A stretch of 64,000 bases of DNA from Lepidodermella squamata. Its lineage: Eukaryota; Gastrotricha. The stretch is taken from the NCBI GenBank assembly GCA_047495785.1, contig JBLDXI010000028.1:372001-436000 (forward strand). Direction: 5' to 3'. Positions 28,715 to 38,852 of this stretch are shown here, one piece after another. The translations under genes and the position numbers were made by a program. Position 1 is the stretch's first letter. Each line of letters opens with the position of its first letter. The notes beneath the pieces were generated by a model. It saw nothing but the letters and a program-made list of their open reading frames with translations. It was not told the origin of the DNA and did not search any database.

Positions 28715-30682
28715 CATGAGACGTAGCTAGGACGCCGAAGCTTGAATCCCGCCATACAAAGTGACGTGTTGGCGTTATGCATGCTTGAATATTCTGAATA
28801 ATTTGCCTTCTGTAAAAATTAAATTTTCAGGGTTTAATAAAAATAATTATTTTATTAATCCGTGAAATTTAAAAAATATTAAGTTGAAAATTCAAAAGGT
28901 TTAAAAAACGTAGGCGTCGATGGTTACGAAGCTAGAATCAGGTTCCAAGTAGGAACTAAGATCGAGAGAACTCAAACCATGTGATGTAGAGCTCTGCGAA
29001 CTACTTTCTTAAGACAAAAAGCAACTCAAACAAGCCGTATGCTGATATTTTCCATTGAGTTTTGAGTTGTTTTTCTTTTTCACGTCGCGATTATGCTGCA
29101 GCTGTTGCGTAATGATGTAAGATAATTTATCTCTTAAACAATCGAGCAGGAAATGTTTTTCGTCGAAATTTTCGAAGTTTTCGGCTAGAAAATTTCACCG
29201 GGAACTTAGAGGACCCCGCCCTAATTTCGGCCACTTCCTAAATTCGGCCGCTGCGTCCTAACTTCGGCCACCGGCCGAAATTTGGACACGAAGTGCTGTG
29301 CAGCAGTTTTATTTGCACGCAATTCAAGAACTTTGCATTGTTGGGCCCATCTGTTTCATGATTTTTCAAGCACGTGATCGCAAAAAAATAATTCTAAATG
29401 CGAGCGAGCGGGCTTATGTCGCTTCTCGAGTGCTCAGTTACCGCTACTTCGCAGGTATAATTTACCTGAAACTGGCTCTTTAAAATTTACTGCTTTCACC
29501 TCAATAATTACCAGCTAAACGCCAGCTTCATTTTGGTATAAAGTATTCTATCTAAAACCACCCAGGTGAAGAGATCCAGAGGGCCAATTTTAGGGTTTTT
29601 GAGGGTTTGATTCCAAAAATTAGCAGTCAATAGGGGAATTGAATTCGGGAAAACAAAATCAATACTCTCATTCTACAGAAGGCAAGGGATTTTTAGATAT
29701 TTTTCCAGAATTTTAGAAAGTCAACCGCAGTTAGGCTATTAGGTAGAAAACAAGTTATCAAACTTGTACCTGTCAAAACAAGTTTGAGTTTCAGGCATCA
29801 CGTCGTCGAGGAAAAGCTCACAGGTGAAGCAACAACGGCGGTTTTTATAGTCAGCTTTTTGAGACAAATCTAACGATACCAAACTTATGGTATTAGTGTA
29901 CCTGGATGAGGTGGCCGAAATCAGGGCACCCCGCTCCCTAATTCCGGCCGGGTGTCTGGGTGACTAAAAAAATTAGCCATAAATCAAGGTAAAATCGTCC
30001 GGACTTGCGGAAAGCGGCATTCGATAGCCTAATAACGCATCTTTAATTCTGCTTATGCCGAATATTTTCTGAAAATTTACCTGGCTGGCAAAGTCGGAAA
30101 AACCTGAAAAGCGGCCGAAATTAGGGCGGGGTCCTCTAATTGCTCATTTGCGGTCTGATAAATTACTGGCAGTTCAAACTGGAATGAAAAAATGGGCTGG
30201 ATGTGATCAGCATCTCAATTTTCAGATTTTTCAGCTCTCAGTTTTTCTCAGTTATCCTATCAATTTTTAATTTTTTTAATTTTTAATTTTTGATCAATTT
30301 TTTCAATTATTCTCTAGTTCAAGTTAGATTCAAATTCTAGTAAATTCAGGTAAATTCAAATTTAAGCTTCTTCATTACATCTATTGATTTTAGTTTCATG
30401 CATTATTAATAGATAATTTTGAAAATTAATGGCTCGAAGCAGGTGTTGATATAATTTTGTACAATGTGTTGCAATGCAATTAATTATCGATTGATCGCGC
30501 CCGAATCAAGGGCACTTTTAACCTTATTTTGGACAACATAAAATAAGGATTAAAAGAGCGCGAAAATTAAATGAGGTGATTCATCTCATTATTTTCAAAA
30601 AGTAGCCTTTGACCCTAATTATTTCTGACCACACTTTTTTCTCGTAAACAACCCAGCTGCGGCGTCCTAGCTACGTCTCATG
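28715..30682. mobile_element. Inverted-repeat DNA element, copy 2, inserted in an exon
   Basis: The ends are inverted repeats of 28 bases with one mismatch, starting CATGAGACGTAG, flanked by a perfect 8-base duplication. The length is 1968 bases, of which 928 belong to a nested element (29209-30136), leaving about 1040 of its own. No transposase was recognised, so it is non-autonomous. An 8-base duplication plus ends starting CATGA resemble P-type elements, while hAT and Merlin elements also duplicate about 8 bases; the superfamily stays open. Confidence 0.9.
29209..30136. mobile_element. Nested inverted-repeat DNA element
   Basis: Inverted ends of about 24 bases start GAGGACCCCGCCCTAATTTC at 29209 and, inverted, end at 30136. 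Both ends are followed inward by CGGCC. TA flanks both sides (29207-29208, 30137-30138), the duplication expected for Tc1/mariner-like insertion. The CCTAATTTCGGCC motif recurs inside, near 29240-29270 and 29918-29952. No transposase frame was seen. Confidence 0.8.
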
Positions 30683-30690
30683 GGCAAGGG
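30683..30690. repeat. Target-site duplication, right copy
   Basis: GGCAAGGG directly follows the element's right end and is identical to 28707-28714. Confidence 0.9.
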
Positions 30691-30940
30691 CAGTGGCCAG
30701 AAGAACTCCGATGCCAAGCCAGTGGCTGTTCAGGAGCAGATATCGAAGAAGAACCCCAATGGTAGCCCTGTGGGTCCGCAGCATCTGGCACTCATTCCAG
30801 CACTGCAGTCTGCACGGCCCGTATTTAAGCAGACATCTAACAAAACAAAAAATAATGTCGTTCCATCTCAGAAGCTAACAGCAAAAATCATCAAAGGCCC
30901 TGCTCATCCTCTGATCAAAAAGTGTCGTGGCAGATGCTGA

Positions 30941-31560
30941 GCCAGTCGATATATAGACATCTGCCTGCGTTCTTAATGCATCACATAAACTATAAATATT
31001 ATAAAATCCTGAAGAAAAATGAAGACAAATCTGGAATCAATATGGGAGAACAAAGTTGCGGGCTGATGAGGGTTAAGGATCGAATAGCCGCACCCTATTT
31101 ATTTGTACCATTATGCTACCATTATGCTTGCAAACAATTCAAAAATAAAATAGCACGGGAATTCTCGTTCCTTTTGTAGCATAAGGTGGTCACATGTATC
31201 AGCGTTTGTTCTCCCTGGCAACAATTCCTGAGCTTCAATGGTCACGGTAATTCATTTTAAGGCATTTTGAATTACCGTAATTACGAATTACCATTCACGG
31301 TGTAAATGCGCAAAATGGACTATGGTGGCTGTCTCCGGCTGTTCATTTTTATGTTTAGGTCTCTAAATGAAGTTATTGCTATTTGAGTGATTGTAAATAC
31401 GGGAATAAGTATTCATAAACGGGGAATAAATTTTGGTCATTTTTGAGAATGGGTACCACTTGCGCTTTTCCCACTTGCGCTTTCCCATTTGCGCTGCGAT
31501 TTCAATTAAAATTTCAGAACATTGCCAAATACGTGTAATCAGCGAGGACATAACATAACA
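30941..31560. other. Spacer, no gene seen
   Basis: AT-rich sequence after the split secreted gene, presumably including its 3' UTR. Short frames here have no recognisable features. Confidence 0.45.
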
Positions 31561-31590
31561 TATTTATTTATTATTTATTTATTTATTTAG
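31561..31590. repeat. TATT/AATA microsatellite
   Basis: Seven or so TATT-like units in a row. Read on the minus strand it is the terminal tail of the adjoining LINE copy. Confidence 0.85.
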
Positions 31591-31780
31591 AAGCTATGAC
31601 ACCCAAGAGAGGGCAGCTTGACAATGTTTGAAGGAAAAAGCAACAGATAATTTATTCATAACATTTTCTTTATTCTTCAGCACTTTGGAGATTAAAAGAA
31701 CAGTAAAAAACAACATTAGAAAAAACAACAAAACTGCGTGTTGAGAATAAAAATCACTCCGGTGTACACGCCCTGCCGGA

Positions 31781-31800
31781 CAGGTCACGGTGGTGACCTG
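31781..31800. repeat. Perfect hairpin in the LINE 3' UTR
   Basis: CAGGTCAC and GTGACCTG are separated by four bases. Flanking GCC and GGC can extend the stem with a small bulge. Confidence 0.7.
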
Positions 31801-32615
31801 GCAAGCAGAGCGCGTGTCGGAGGAGGACCAGTCTAGGGGACCGATCCTAGTCAAACCGAAATCATTTTCCATCAATGAAACAAAATAGACAAAATCCCAC
31901 GAGAAGTATCAGATCATCAACCCAGACTATGAATTTTCAGCCTCCACTCACCTCTGTCCTTCGCTAAATCATCTGCATCCTCTACATTTTGAATTCCCAC
32001 CCGCCCCAAATGTTTCTTAATACAGTCGAGCCACCTTAGCTTAGGTCTGCCTCTAGGCCGTTTCCACCCCTCCGGCACGTTCCAATACCGTACTCGGTGG
32101 GTCAGCCGTTCGGGGTCCATGCGAGCAACATGGCCGTACCACCTAAGTTGATGTCTTGCTACTATCGAAGATAATTTTTGAGTTTCACATTTTTCTCTAA
32201 TATAATCATTCCTAACTCTGTCCCTCAGAGTGACACCGCAATGCTACGTAGGCACCGCATCTGACAAACGTTCAGTCGCCGTTCATCCTCACTGGTCATC
32301 GTCCAAATTTCACCCCCAAATTTCGCAACCGGTTCTACTGTACCTCGAAGACACTTCATTTTTACGTTAATAGGTATAGATTTATTACCAAAAATATATT
32401 TTTTCAAGGCACCGAAAGCTTTGCAGCTTTTCTCTATTCTTGCCCTGATGTCGTTTTTTGAAGCTCCATCTGAGGTAATTATACTACCTAAATATGTGAA
32501 GCTACTAACTTCTTCCAGTCATTCGTTGTAAATAATAAAAGGCTCAACAATTTCATCTCCTTTGTTAATAACCATGAATTTGGTTTTTGGTATGATGATC
32601 AGCGAGGAATTATTA

Positions 32616-33805
32616 TAAAATGATAAAATAATATAATAGAGCTCAAAATTTAGAACAAAATTGTCAATTTTTTAGGATGTTTCAATGAAAAAGTCTCGAA
32701 GATAAAAGGGATGGAAAAATGCCATCAAAGTCGAATTTATTTAATTTTCTCTCGCACATCCACTGCAGGGAATTCATCGAGGCCCCTCGAATAATCTTGT
32801 TGATATTTGAATTTGTCTGGCACTTCTAGACCAGGTTGTCGATTTAGTCCTTAATGGTGAGCGCCTATAGATTTGGGCGGTAGATTTTTGACGTCTTTTT
32901 CAATATTTTTTTAAATTTTCGCTGGCGAGCGACATATCGCATATTTTCTGTATGATGATGATCGAGCACCAGACGTTGAAAGACAGAAGCTAGTCACGAT
33001 TTGTTAAAGCACTCCTATTGCTTAAGTATTCCAGCTTTGAGATTCTTGGCGAAGCAGGCTAGTCGACGAAATTGAGCTCATTTGTCATGTAACATTCACG
33101 TTTCATCTCAAGAAAACAAAGCAAACGTTAGCTTCGGGAGTTTCAATTACCAAAAGATTCCTATCGCTGCGCGAATGCTCATCGAAAATCGAAAGCACCA
33201 TCTCCGCAAATTTCGATGACCAAAGCGGAAACACTTCGAAAAATCGCGAATTTTTCCATCTTTAACAGCATGCAGTGAGTTTATTTATATATTATATAGA
33301 AAAATTATATTTAAAATTAATTCAATTGTTTTATCAACGTAATTAAGCTGTATATAAAACCAATTATTCACCTTCAACGGCTAAGACGCGCCAAAAATCT
33401 GATCACATGATTATCTTCACGTGCACAGGCCCCTGACTGAGTTTGGACCATTCTCGATTGTGTTGTGTTGCCTTCTGACTGTGTCACCAGTGGCTGTGTT
33501 ACCTGTTGATCGACGAGTCCTCCTTTACATGTGAATCTCAAGGAGATAGTCGTATTCTTGGCTCCCACCGTGATGTAATTACAATATTTACTTACGAAAG
33601 TTTCTTTCTAAACCACCAATATACACTTCTCGTTTTCGGCTTCTCATTTAAACGCTGAAAGTTTGTTTGAAGTCATACGTAATCCCCGTATTCTCCCAAT
33701 GGACTTGTCTTGTTAGCAATTACGGAGTTTGTAATTCCGAAAATGCCGAACGGACAAACTTTCGGTTTTTATTTCTATTATCTCTTTTAGTCGAGTTACG
33801 TCGTG
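32616..33805. other. Spacer upstream of the mitochondrial ALDH gene
   Basis: Contains a dispersed repeat copy (33144-33251) and no supported gene. CTCTTTTAG at 33782-33790 could be the acceptor of a 5' UTR intron of the ALDH gene. Confidence 0.45.
33144..33251. repeat. Dispersed repeat, copy 2
   Basis: Second copy of the roughly 100-base repeat at 27912-28014, same orientation, with a short internal insertion (extra ATCGAAAG). Confidence 0.8.
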
Positions 33806-35463
33806 ATGTCGAGCCTCATCCGTGGTGCTGCGTTTGCTGCCCGATTCACTCCTGCCCGTTCTTTGTCTGCGGCTGCTATTGCTGAGCCGATCCGTAAGCC
33901 AGAAATAAAATATGTCAAGCATTTCATCAACAACGAGTGGGTCGAGTCGGCAAGCAAGAAGACGTTCCCTGTTTTGAACCCAGCGACTGGCGAGAAAATT
34001 GTCGAAATTGCCGAAGGCGACAAGGCCGAAATCGACAAGGCTGTCGCTGCAGCTCGTGATGCATTTCGTCTTGGCTCGCCTTGGCGCCGTATGGATGCGT
34101 CGCAACGTGGTCGCCTCTTGTACAAACTCGCAGATTTGATGGAGCGCGATCGCCGTTATCTTGCAGTATGTTTTGGTCAAATGTTTTTCGGATCTTATAT
34201 TTTTTTGCTTGCCTTAAGTCTCTCGAGACTCTCGACAACGGCAAGCCCTACTCTGCTTCATACAACGTTGATGTTCCGCTTTCAATCAGCCATCTTCGTT
34301 ACTACGCTGGTATTGCGGATAAAATTCAGGGCAAAGTCATCCCTGTTGGTGAGTTCTTATGGCTCTGATGTTTAACCATATATGAAATTGTAATAACAGA
34401 TGGCGACTTCTTTGCATACACTCGCCATGAACCAAAGGGAGTTGTTGGTCAAATCATCCCATGGAACTTCCCTCTACTGATGCAAGCCTGGAAACTCGGA
34501 CCAGCCCTCGCTGCTGGTTGCACTGTTGTTATGAAGACTGCAGAGCAGACGCCCCTTTCTGCTCTATACGTCGCTAACCTCGCCAAGGAAGCCGGTTTCC
34601 CCGAAGGTGTCATCAACATCGTTTCAGGTTACGGCCCAACTGCTGGTGCTGCCCTCGCCCGCCATCCTGACGTCGACAAGGTCGCTTTCACCGGCTCGAC
34701 GGAAATCGGTGTCAAGGTCGCTGAAATGGCTGTTCAAAGCAATTTGAAGCGTGTTACCCTTGAGCTCGGCGGCAAGAGCCCTAACATCATCCTGGCTGAT
34801 TGTGACTTCGACTACGCCGTCGAACAGGCTCACTTCGGTCTGTTCTTCAACCAAGGCCAGTGCTGCACCGCTGGTTCGAGGACTTTTGTTGAAGAATCGA
34901 TCTACGACAAGTTCGTCGAGGCTAGCGTTGCTCGCGCGAAGAAGCGCACTGTTGGCGATCCGTTCGACCCGAAGAACGAGCAGGGCCCTCAGGTCGACGA
35001 GAGCCAGATGAAGAAGATTCTCGGCCTCATCGAAACCGGCAAGAAGGAAGGCGCCGTGCTCCACACTGGCGGCAGCCGTGTCGGATCGAAGGGTTACTTC
35101 GTTGCCCCGACCGTTTTCTCCGACGTCAAGGACGATATGACGATCGCCCGTGAGGAGATCTTCGGCCCGGTTATGCAGATTTTGAAGTTCAAGAAGCTGG
35201 ACGAAGTTATCGAGCGTGCAAATAAGACTTCCTACGGCTTGGCCGCGGCAATTTTCTCGCGTGATGTCGATAAGATCAACTATTTGACTCAGGGCGTTCG
35301 CGCTGGAACTGTTTGGGTCAACTGCTATGATATTTTCTCGGACCAGGCGCCGTTCGGCGGTTTCAAGATGAGCGGCTGGGGTCGTGAGAAGGGCGACTAC
35401 GGCATCGAAGCGTACACCGAGCCGAAATGCGTCATCACCAAGGTTCCGCAGAAGAATTCGTAA
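33806..35463 (+). CDS. ALDH2: Mitochondrial aldehyde dehydrogenase (ALDH2 type)
   Basis: NAD-dependent oxidation of aldehydes to acids in the mitochondrial matrix. Exons 33806-34165, 34219-34348 and 34400-35463 join in phase to 517 residues, the same length as the human ALDH2 precursor. The first 30 residues are rich in Arg, Ala and Ser with no acid ([20 protein letters not shown]), a typical matrix-targeting presequence. Key blocks: [15 protein letters not shown]-binding FTGSTEIG, catalytic-base block ELGGKSPNI, nucleophile block [11 protein letters not shown] with the active Cys at 319 (302 in mature human numbering), and [13 protein letters not shown] lies just before the chosen ATG, which starts the presequence. 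This is the first of three ALDH genes within 9.2 kb. Confidence 0.94.
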
Positions 35464-36880
35464 AAAACTGCTGCTGAGATTAAAATAACTGGTTTTTCTT
35501 CTTGATTCATGAAAATCGACCGTGTGCCTATATTTTTTTTGATTGAGGATTCACAACACTTGCATTTTTTCTCGTCAAATATTTTAGGGAGTCACTTGTT
35601 TTTCTTCCGGCGAAATAAAGCACAGCTTTTTTTGCTCTCGTAGTATCTCTTTATTTGTTTGGACATGACTGGCAGTTTTTTATCTAGGGTGCTTAACGAG
35701 CCTTATCGGCTCTCCTCTCGCAAACCGTACCAGAAAACAGGGTAAATTTGCGGTACTCAATAGGAAGATAAGCAGCCGTATCTTCATTATACCAGTAACG
35801 AAGCTGCTATGTGGCGCGGTTAACGTTTTTTTTCTGTGGTGTGTAAATATACCAGTTGCAGTAGCGATAAGCCGCGCCCATGTTTATACCACATCACGGA
35901 TGAATGGGAGGAGCGTTAATTTATTTGCAGTGAAGAGGTAATTAATTTGAAATAATTACCGCAAATAATCGCATCGTTTCATTTGGTGGTCTAAGTTCAA
36001 CATGTTTCGTACGGTGGTATTATTGCATTACTACAGGCGGATATAGGCGAAAATCTCTGATCCAAGTTTTAACGACTTATTTGTGAAATTGATGGCTGAT
36101 TCTGAAATTCGGCGTGACGTGGATAGGAATCTTAATGAGCAATTTCCGTTCTGTAATTGTCGACCTGCTTGACACTTCGATGAAAATGCATATTTCAAAG
36201 ATATATGTGAAGTCGACACCATTAGATAATAACATTTCAGCGCGCGGAAAGTGCTCAATTGAAGTGTCTATAACCAGCGGAAGTGCTTGATTGATCAATA
36301 CGCAAGAATCGAAATTTTCATGCCGTCGATTCTGGCAAGAATCGAACTCCAAAATGGCCAACTAGAAATGAAACTCGATTTCGTGATTATGATGGAAACT
36401 GTCTTTCTGCTGAGTCATCAAAATTCTCCATTTTCTTGGGCTTTCAAAGGTATCAAAGCGTTTTGGTGTAGAAATGTTGCAGATTCGCTCTGCCGAATTC
36501 GTCCCATTTCAGCATGTCAAAGTGACCCAGACTTTAAATTTCACCCGATTTGACAATATAACGCTAGCGACGCGGCCTAGCGCTCCGTTATGCGATATTA
36601 TTTACTTATTTTGGCACTCTGGAAGAAGTTGCCGAATGAAACGATGGGCAGCGTCGCTAACGATGTGATAGCAACCTGGTTTTATCAAAACAACCGGCTT
36701 CGATTAGAAAATGTGCCGTTTTCGAGATGCCCTTTCCACTGTGTAAATGATTTATTTTCCGGACGTCCCCAATCTGGGTTTATAACCGAGACAGCTGGTT
36801 TGGCCATTTTATCTCCTTTGGATTGGATTACTAAGCTTTATCGCGTTCATTCCGTGTTTTTTATCAACTAAAGCTGGCTG
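35464..36880. other. Spacer between ALDH genes 1 and 2
   Basis: AATAAA at 35614-35619 is the likely poly(A) signal of the upstream gene. The rest has no supported gene. CGTTAGCGACG-like motifs in inverted orientation at about 36552-36572 and 36648-36666 recall the arms of the MITE at 10040-10226 but are degenerate. Confidence 0.45.
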
Positions 36881-36887
36881 TATAAAG
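36881..36887 (+). promoter_or_regulatory. TATA box of ALDH gene 2
   Basis: TATAAAG lies 68 bases before the start codon at 36949. Transcription from about 36912 would bypass the out-of-frame ATG at 36896, which supports the chosen start. Confidence 0.5.
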
Positions 36888-36948
36888 CGCGAACAATGGC
36901 GCATTGCCGGTACAAACCGCGTTTTTTGCCCGAATTAAACCGAAAAAA

Positions 36949-38494
36949 ATGGCAGCACCGCAAGTTCCACCACCAAATCGCAACCCTGAAGTGAAATTCA
37001 CGCAGCACTTCATCAACAACAAATGGGTGCCGTCAATCAGTGGAAAAAAATTCCCAGCCATCAACCCAGCAACTGGCGAGAAAATCTGCGACGTTGCCGA
37101 GGGTCTTGCCGAGGACATTGACGTCGCTGTGAAAGCAGCGCGCAAGGCGTTCGCGCTCAACTCACCATGGCGAACCATGGACCCGGTGCAACGAGGCCGT
37201 CTGCTTGCTAAACTCGCTGACTTGATCGAGCGCGACCGTCAATACCTAGCTTCGCTCGAGACTCTGAACGTCGGAAAGCCGTACGCTGAAGCTTACTTGG
37301 TTGATCTTCAAATCGCGATCAACTACTACCGCTACTGCGGAGGATTGGCTGACAAAATCTGCGGAAAGACCATTCCAACGGAAGGTCCATTTTTCTGCTA
37401 CACCCGTCGCGAGCCTAAGGGAGTTGCCGGTCTCATCGTCCCATGGAATTTCCCGCTTTTGCTGCAGTCGATGAAGTTGGCCCCGGCCTTGGCTGCTGGT
37501 TGCACAGTTGTCATGAAGACGGCTGAACAGTCACCACTATCGGCTTTGTACGTCGCTCACCTGACGAAAGAAGCGGGCTTTCCAGATGGCGTTGTCAACA
37601 TCGTGTCTGGCTATGGCCCAACTGCTGGTGCTGCTTTGTCGAACCATATGGATGTCGATAAGCTCAGCTTCACTGGCTCGACTGAGGTCGGCCGCTTGAT
37701 TGCCCAAGCCGCTGGAGCGACCAATTTGAAGCGAGTAACCCTGGAGTTGGGAGGCAAAAGTCCTAACATTGTTTGCGAGGATGCTGATTGTAAGTTTATG
37801 CTCGGAAGATCGGCTAAGATAAAAAATCTTTGTTTCAGTTGACTACGCTGTTGAAGCTTCCCATCAAGCCCTTTTCTTCAATCAAGGGCAATGCTGCCTT
37901 GCTGGCTCGCGAACCTTCGTCCACGAGTCTATCTACGACAAATTTGTCGAAGCCAGTGCTGCCCGTGCCAAGAAGCGCACCGTTGGCGATCCGTTTGAAA
38001 TCGGCGTTGAACAGGGTGCTCAAATCGATGAACCATCAATGAAGAAGATCGCTGAGCTCGTGGAATCTGGCGTCAAGGAGGGCGCGACTCTGAAATGCGG
38101 CGGAAAACGTATCGCTGGCAAGGGCAATTTCTTCGAGCCAACTGTGTTCGCCGATGTCAAGGACGACATGCGCATTGCTAGGGAGGAAATTTTCGGCCCG
38201 GTCATGCAAATTCTGAAATTTTCGACTTTGGACGAAGTCATTGAGCGAGCCAACAATACGTCGTATGGCCTTGGCTCTGCTGTTTTCTCGAAGAATGTTG
38301 ACACTATCAATTACATCAGCGAGGGACTCAGGGCTGGAACTGTCTGGGTTAACTGCTACGGTGTTGGTAGCGATGGTGCGCCATTCGGCGGCTACAAGAT
38401 GAGCGGCTGGGGTCGCGAGAAGGGCGAGGAAGGCTTGGACGCCTACCTGGAGACGAAAACCGTTTTCGTCAAAACCTCGGCTAAAAATTCGTAA
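36949..38494 (+). CDS. Cytosolic aldehyde dehydrogenase, gene 2
   Basis: Class 1/2 aldehyde dehydrogenase without a targeting presequence. Two exons, 36949-37789 and 37839-38494, give 498 residues, the usual cytosolic length. It has [24 protein letters not shown] (Ser-Met where the other two copies have Ala-Trp), [34 protein letters not shown] and [11 protein letters not shown]. Its only intron sits after the ELGGKSPN block, whereas genes 1 and 3 share an intron after the RYLA/LYLA motif, so gene structure has diverged. All catalytic residues are present. The substrate (retinal, or general aldehydes) cannot be told from this. AATAAA at 38600-38605 is the likely poly(A) signal. Confidence 0.93.
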
Positions 38495-38852
38495 TTGCTC
38501 TTCAAATCCTTAACTGGCATTGATTTTACTTGATTTATTATATAAAATTTTAATTAATTCCGTGTGGTCAAGAGAGAGTCGGATAATACCCGTGGTATGA
38601 ATAAAACATGGATCGCGGAAATCTGATATTTATCGGTGTATGCATAATTTACAACAGAGTATTATTGCTATGGAGCCGTTAGATGAGATCGAAAAAAATG
38701 CTGCCTGACGAATCCTTCGGGTGCACTTGCGGTATCTAAGCAAATCACGTCACTAACTCTCCGTAGGCCTTTAACAACCGCCACGCTGCTCTCACACCTC
38801 ATCTGTCCGAATTTGTTTTTAGTGAATTGCTATTAGCGTTTAGTTCTATCCA
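38495..38852. other. Spacer, no gene seen
   Basis: Holds the poly(A) signal of ALDH gene 2 (38600-38605) and presumably the promoter of the next gene. Confidence 0.5.

Larger units (their letters stand above)
28558..30940 (+). pseudogene. Small secreted basic protein gene split by a transposon
   Basis: Exon 1 (28558-28652) codes for a signal peptide, MKQLLVVILLTCVVFISG, then EKSPGANPAQSLAE. A 50-base intron ends at 28702. Exon 2 opens at 28703, is cut after 12 bases by the element 28715-30682, and resumes at 30691 (after the second copy of the target duplication) to TGA at 30940. If the element and one duplication copy are left out, the phase is unbroken and the product would be 118 residues: secreted, Lys/Ser/Gln-rich, ending in a CxxxC pair. 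I do not recognise the family. As it stands the locus cannot make the full protein unless the element is removed or spliced. The C-terminal piece keeps its open frame with no stop, so the insertion looks recent. Confidence 0.75.
31561..32615 (-). mobile_element. LINE-type retrotransposon 3' end (2) with microsatellite tail
   Basis: The minus strand from about 32600 encodes the post-RT end of a LINE protein: KFMVINKGDEIVEPF, then YLGSIITSDGASKNDIRAR, TVEPVAKFGGEIW, DERRLNVCQMRCLR, a one-base shift, then RDRVRNDYIREKC, QLRWYGHVARMDPERL, RPRGRPKLRWLDCIKKHLG and DRGEWRLKIHS, ending at TGA near 31914. A roughly 350-base 3' UTR follows and ends in a TAAA-type microsatellite (31561-31590), typical of RTE-like LINE tails. 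An in-frame TGA (after IIYNE) and the shift show it is inactive. The 3' UTR has a strong hairpin at 31781-31800. Confidence 0.85.

Noticed and set aside
33374-33568. 64-codon minus-strand frame rich in Thr and Gln
   Set aside because: Could be retroelement debris, but no motif supports this.
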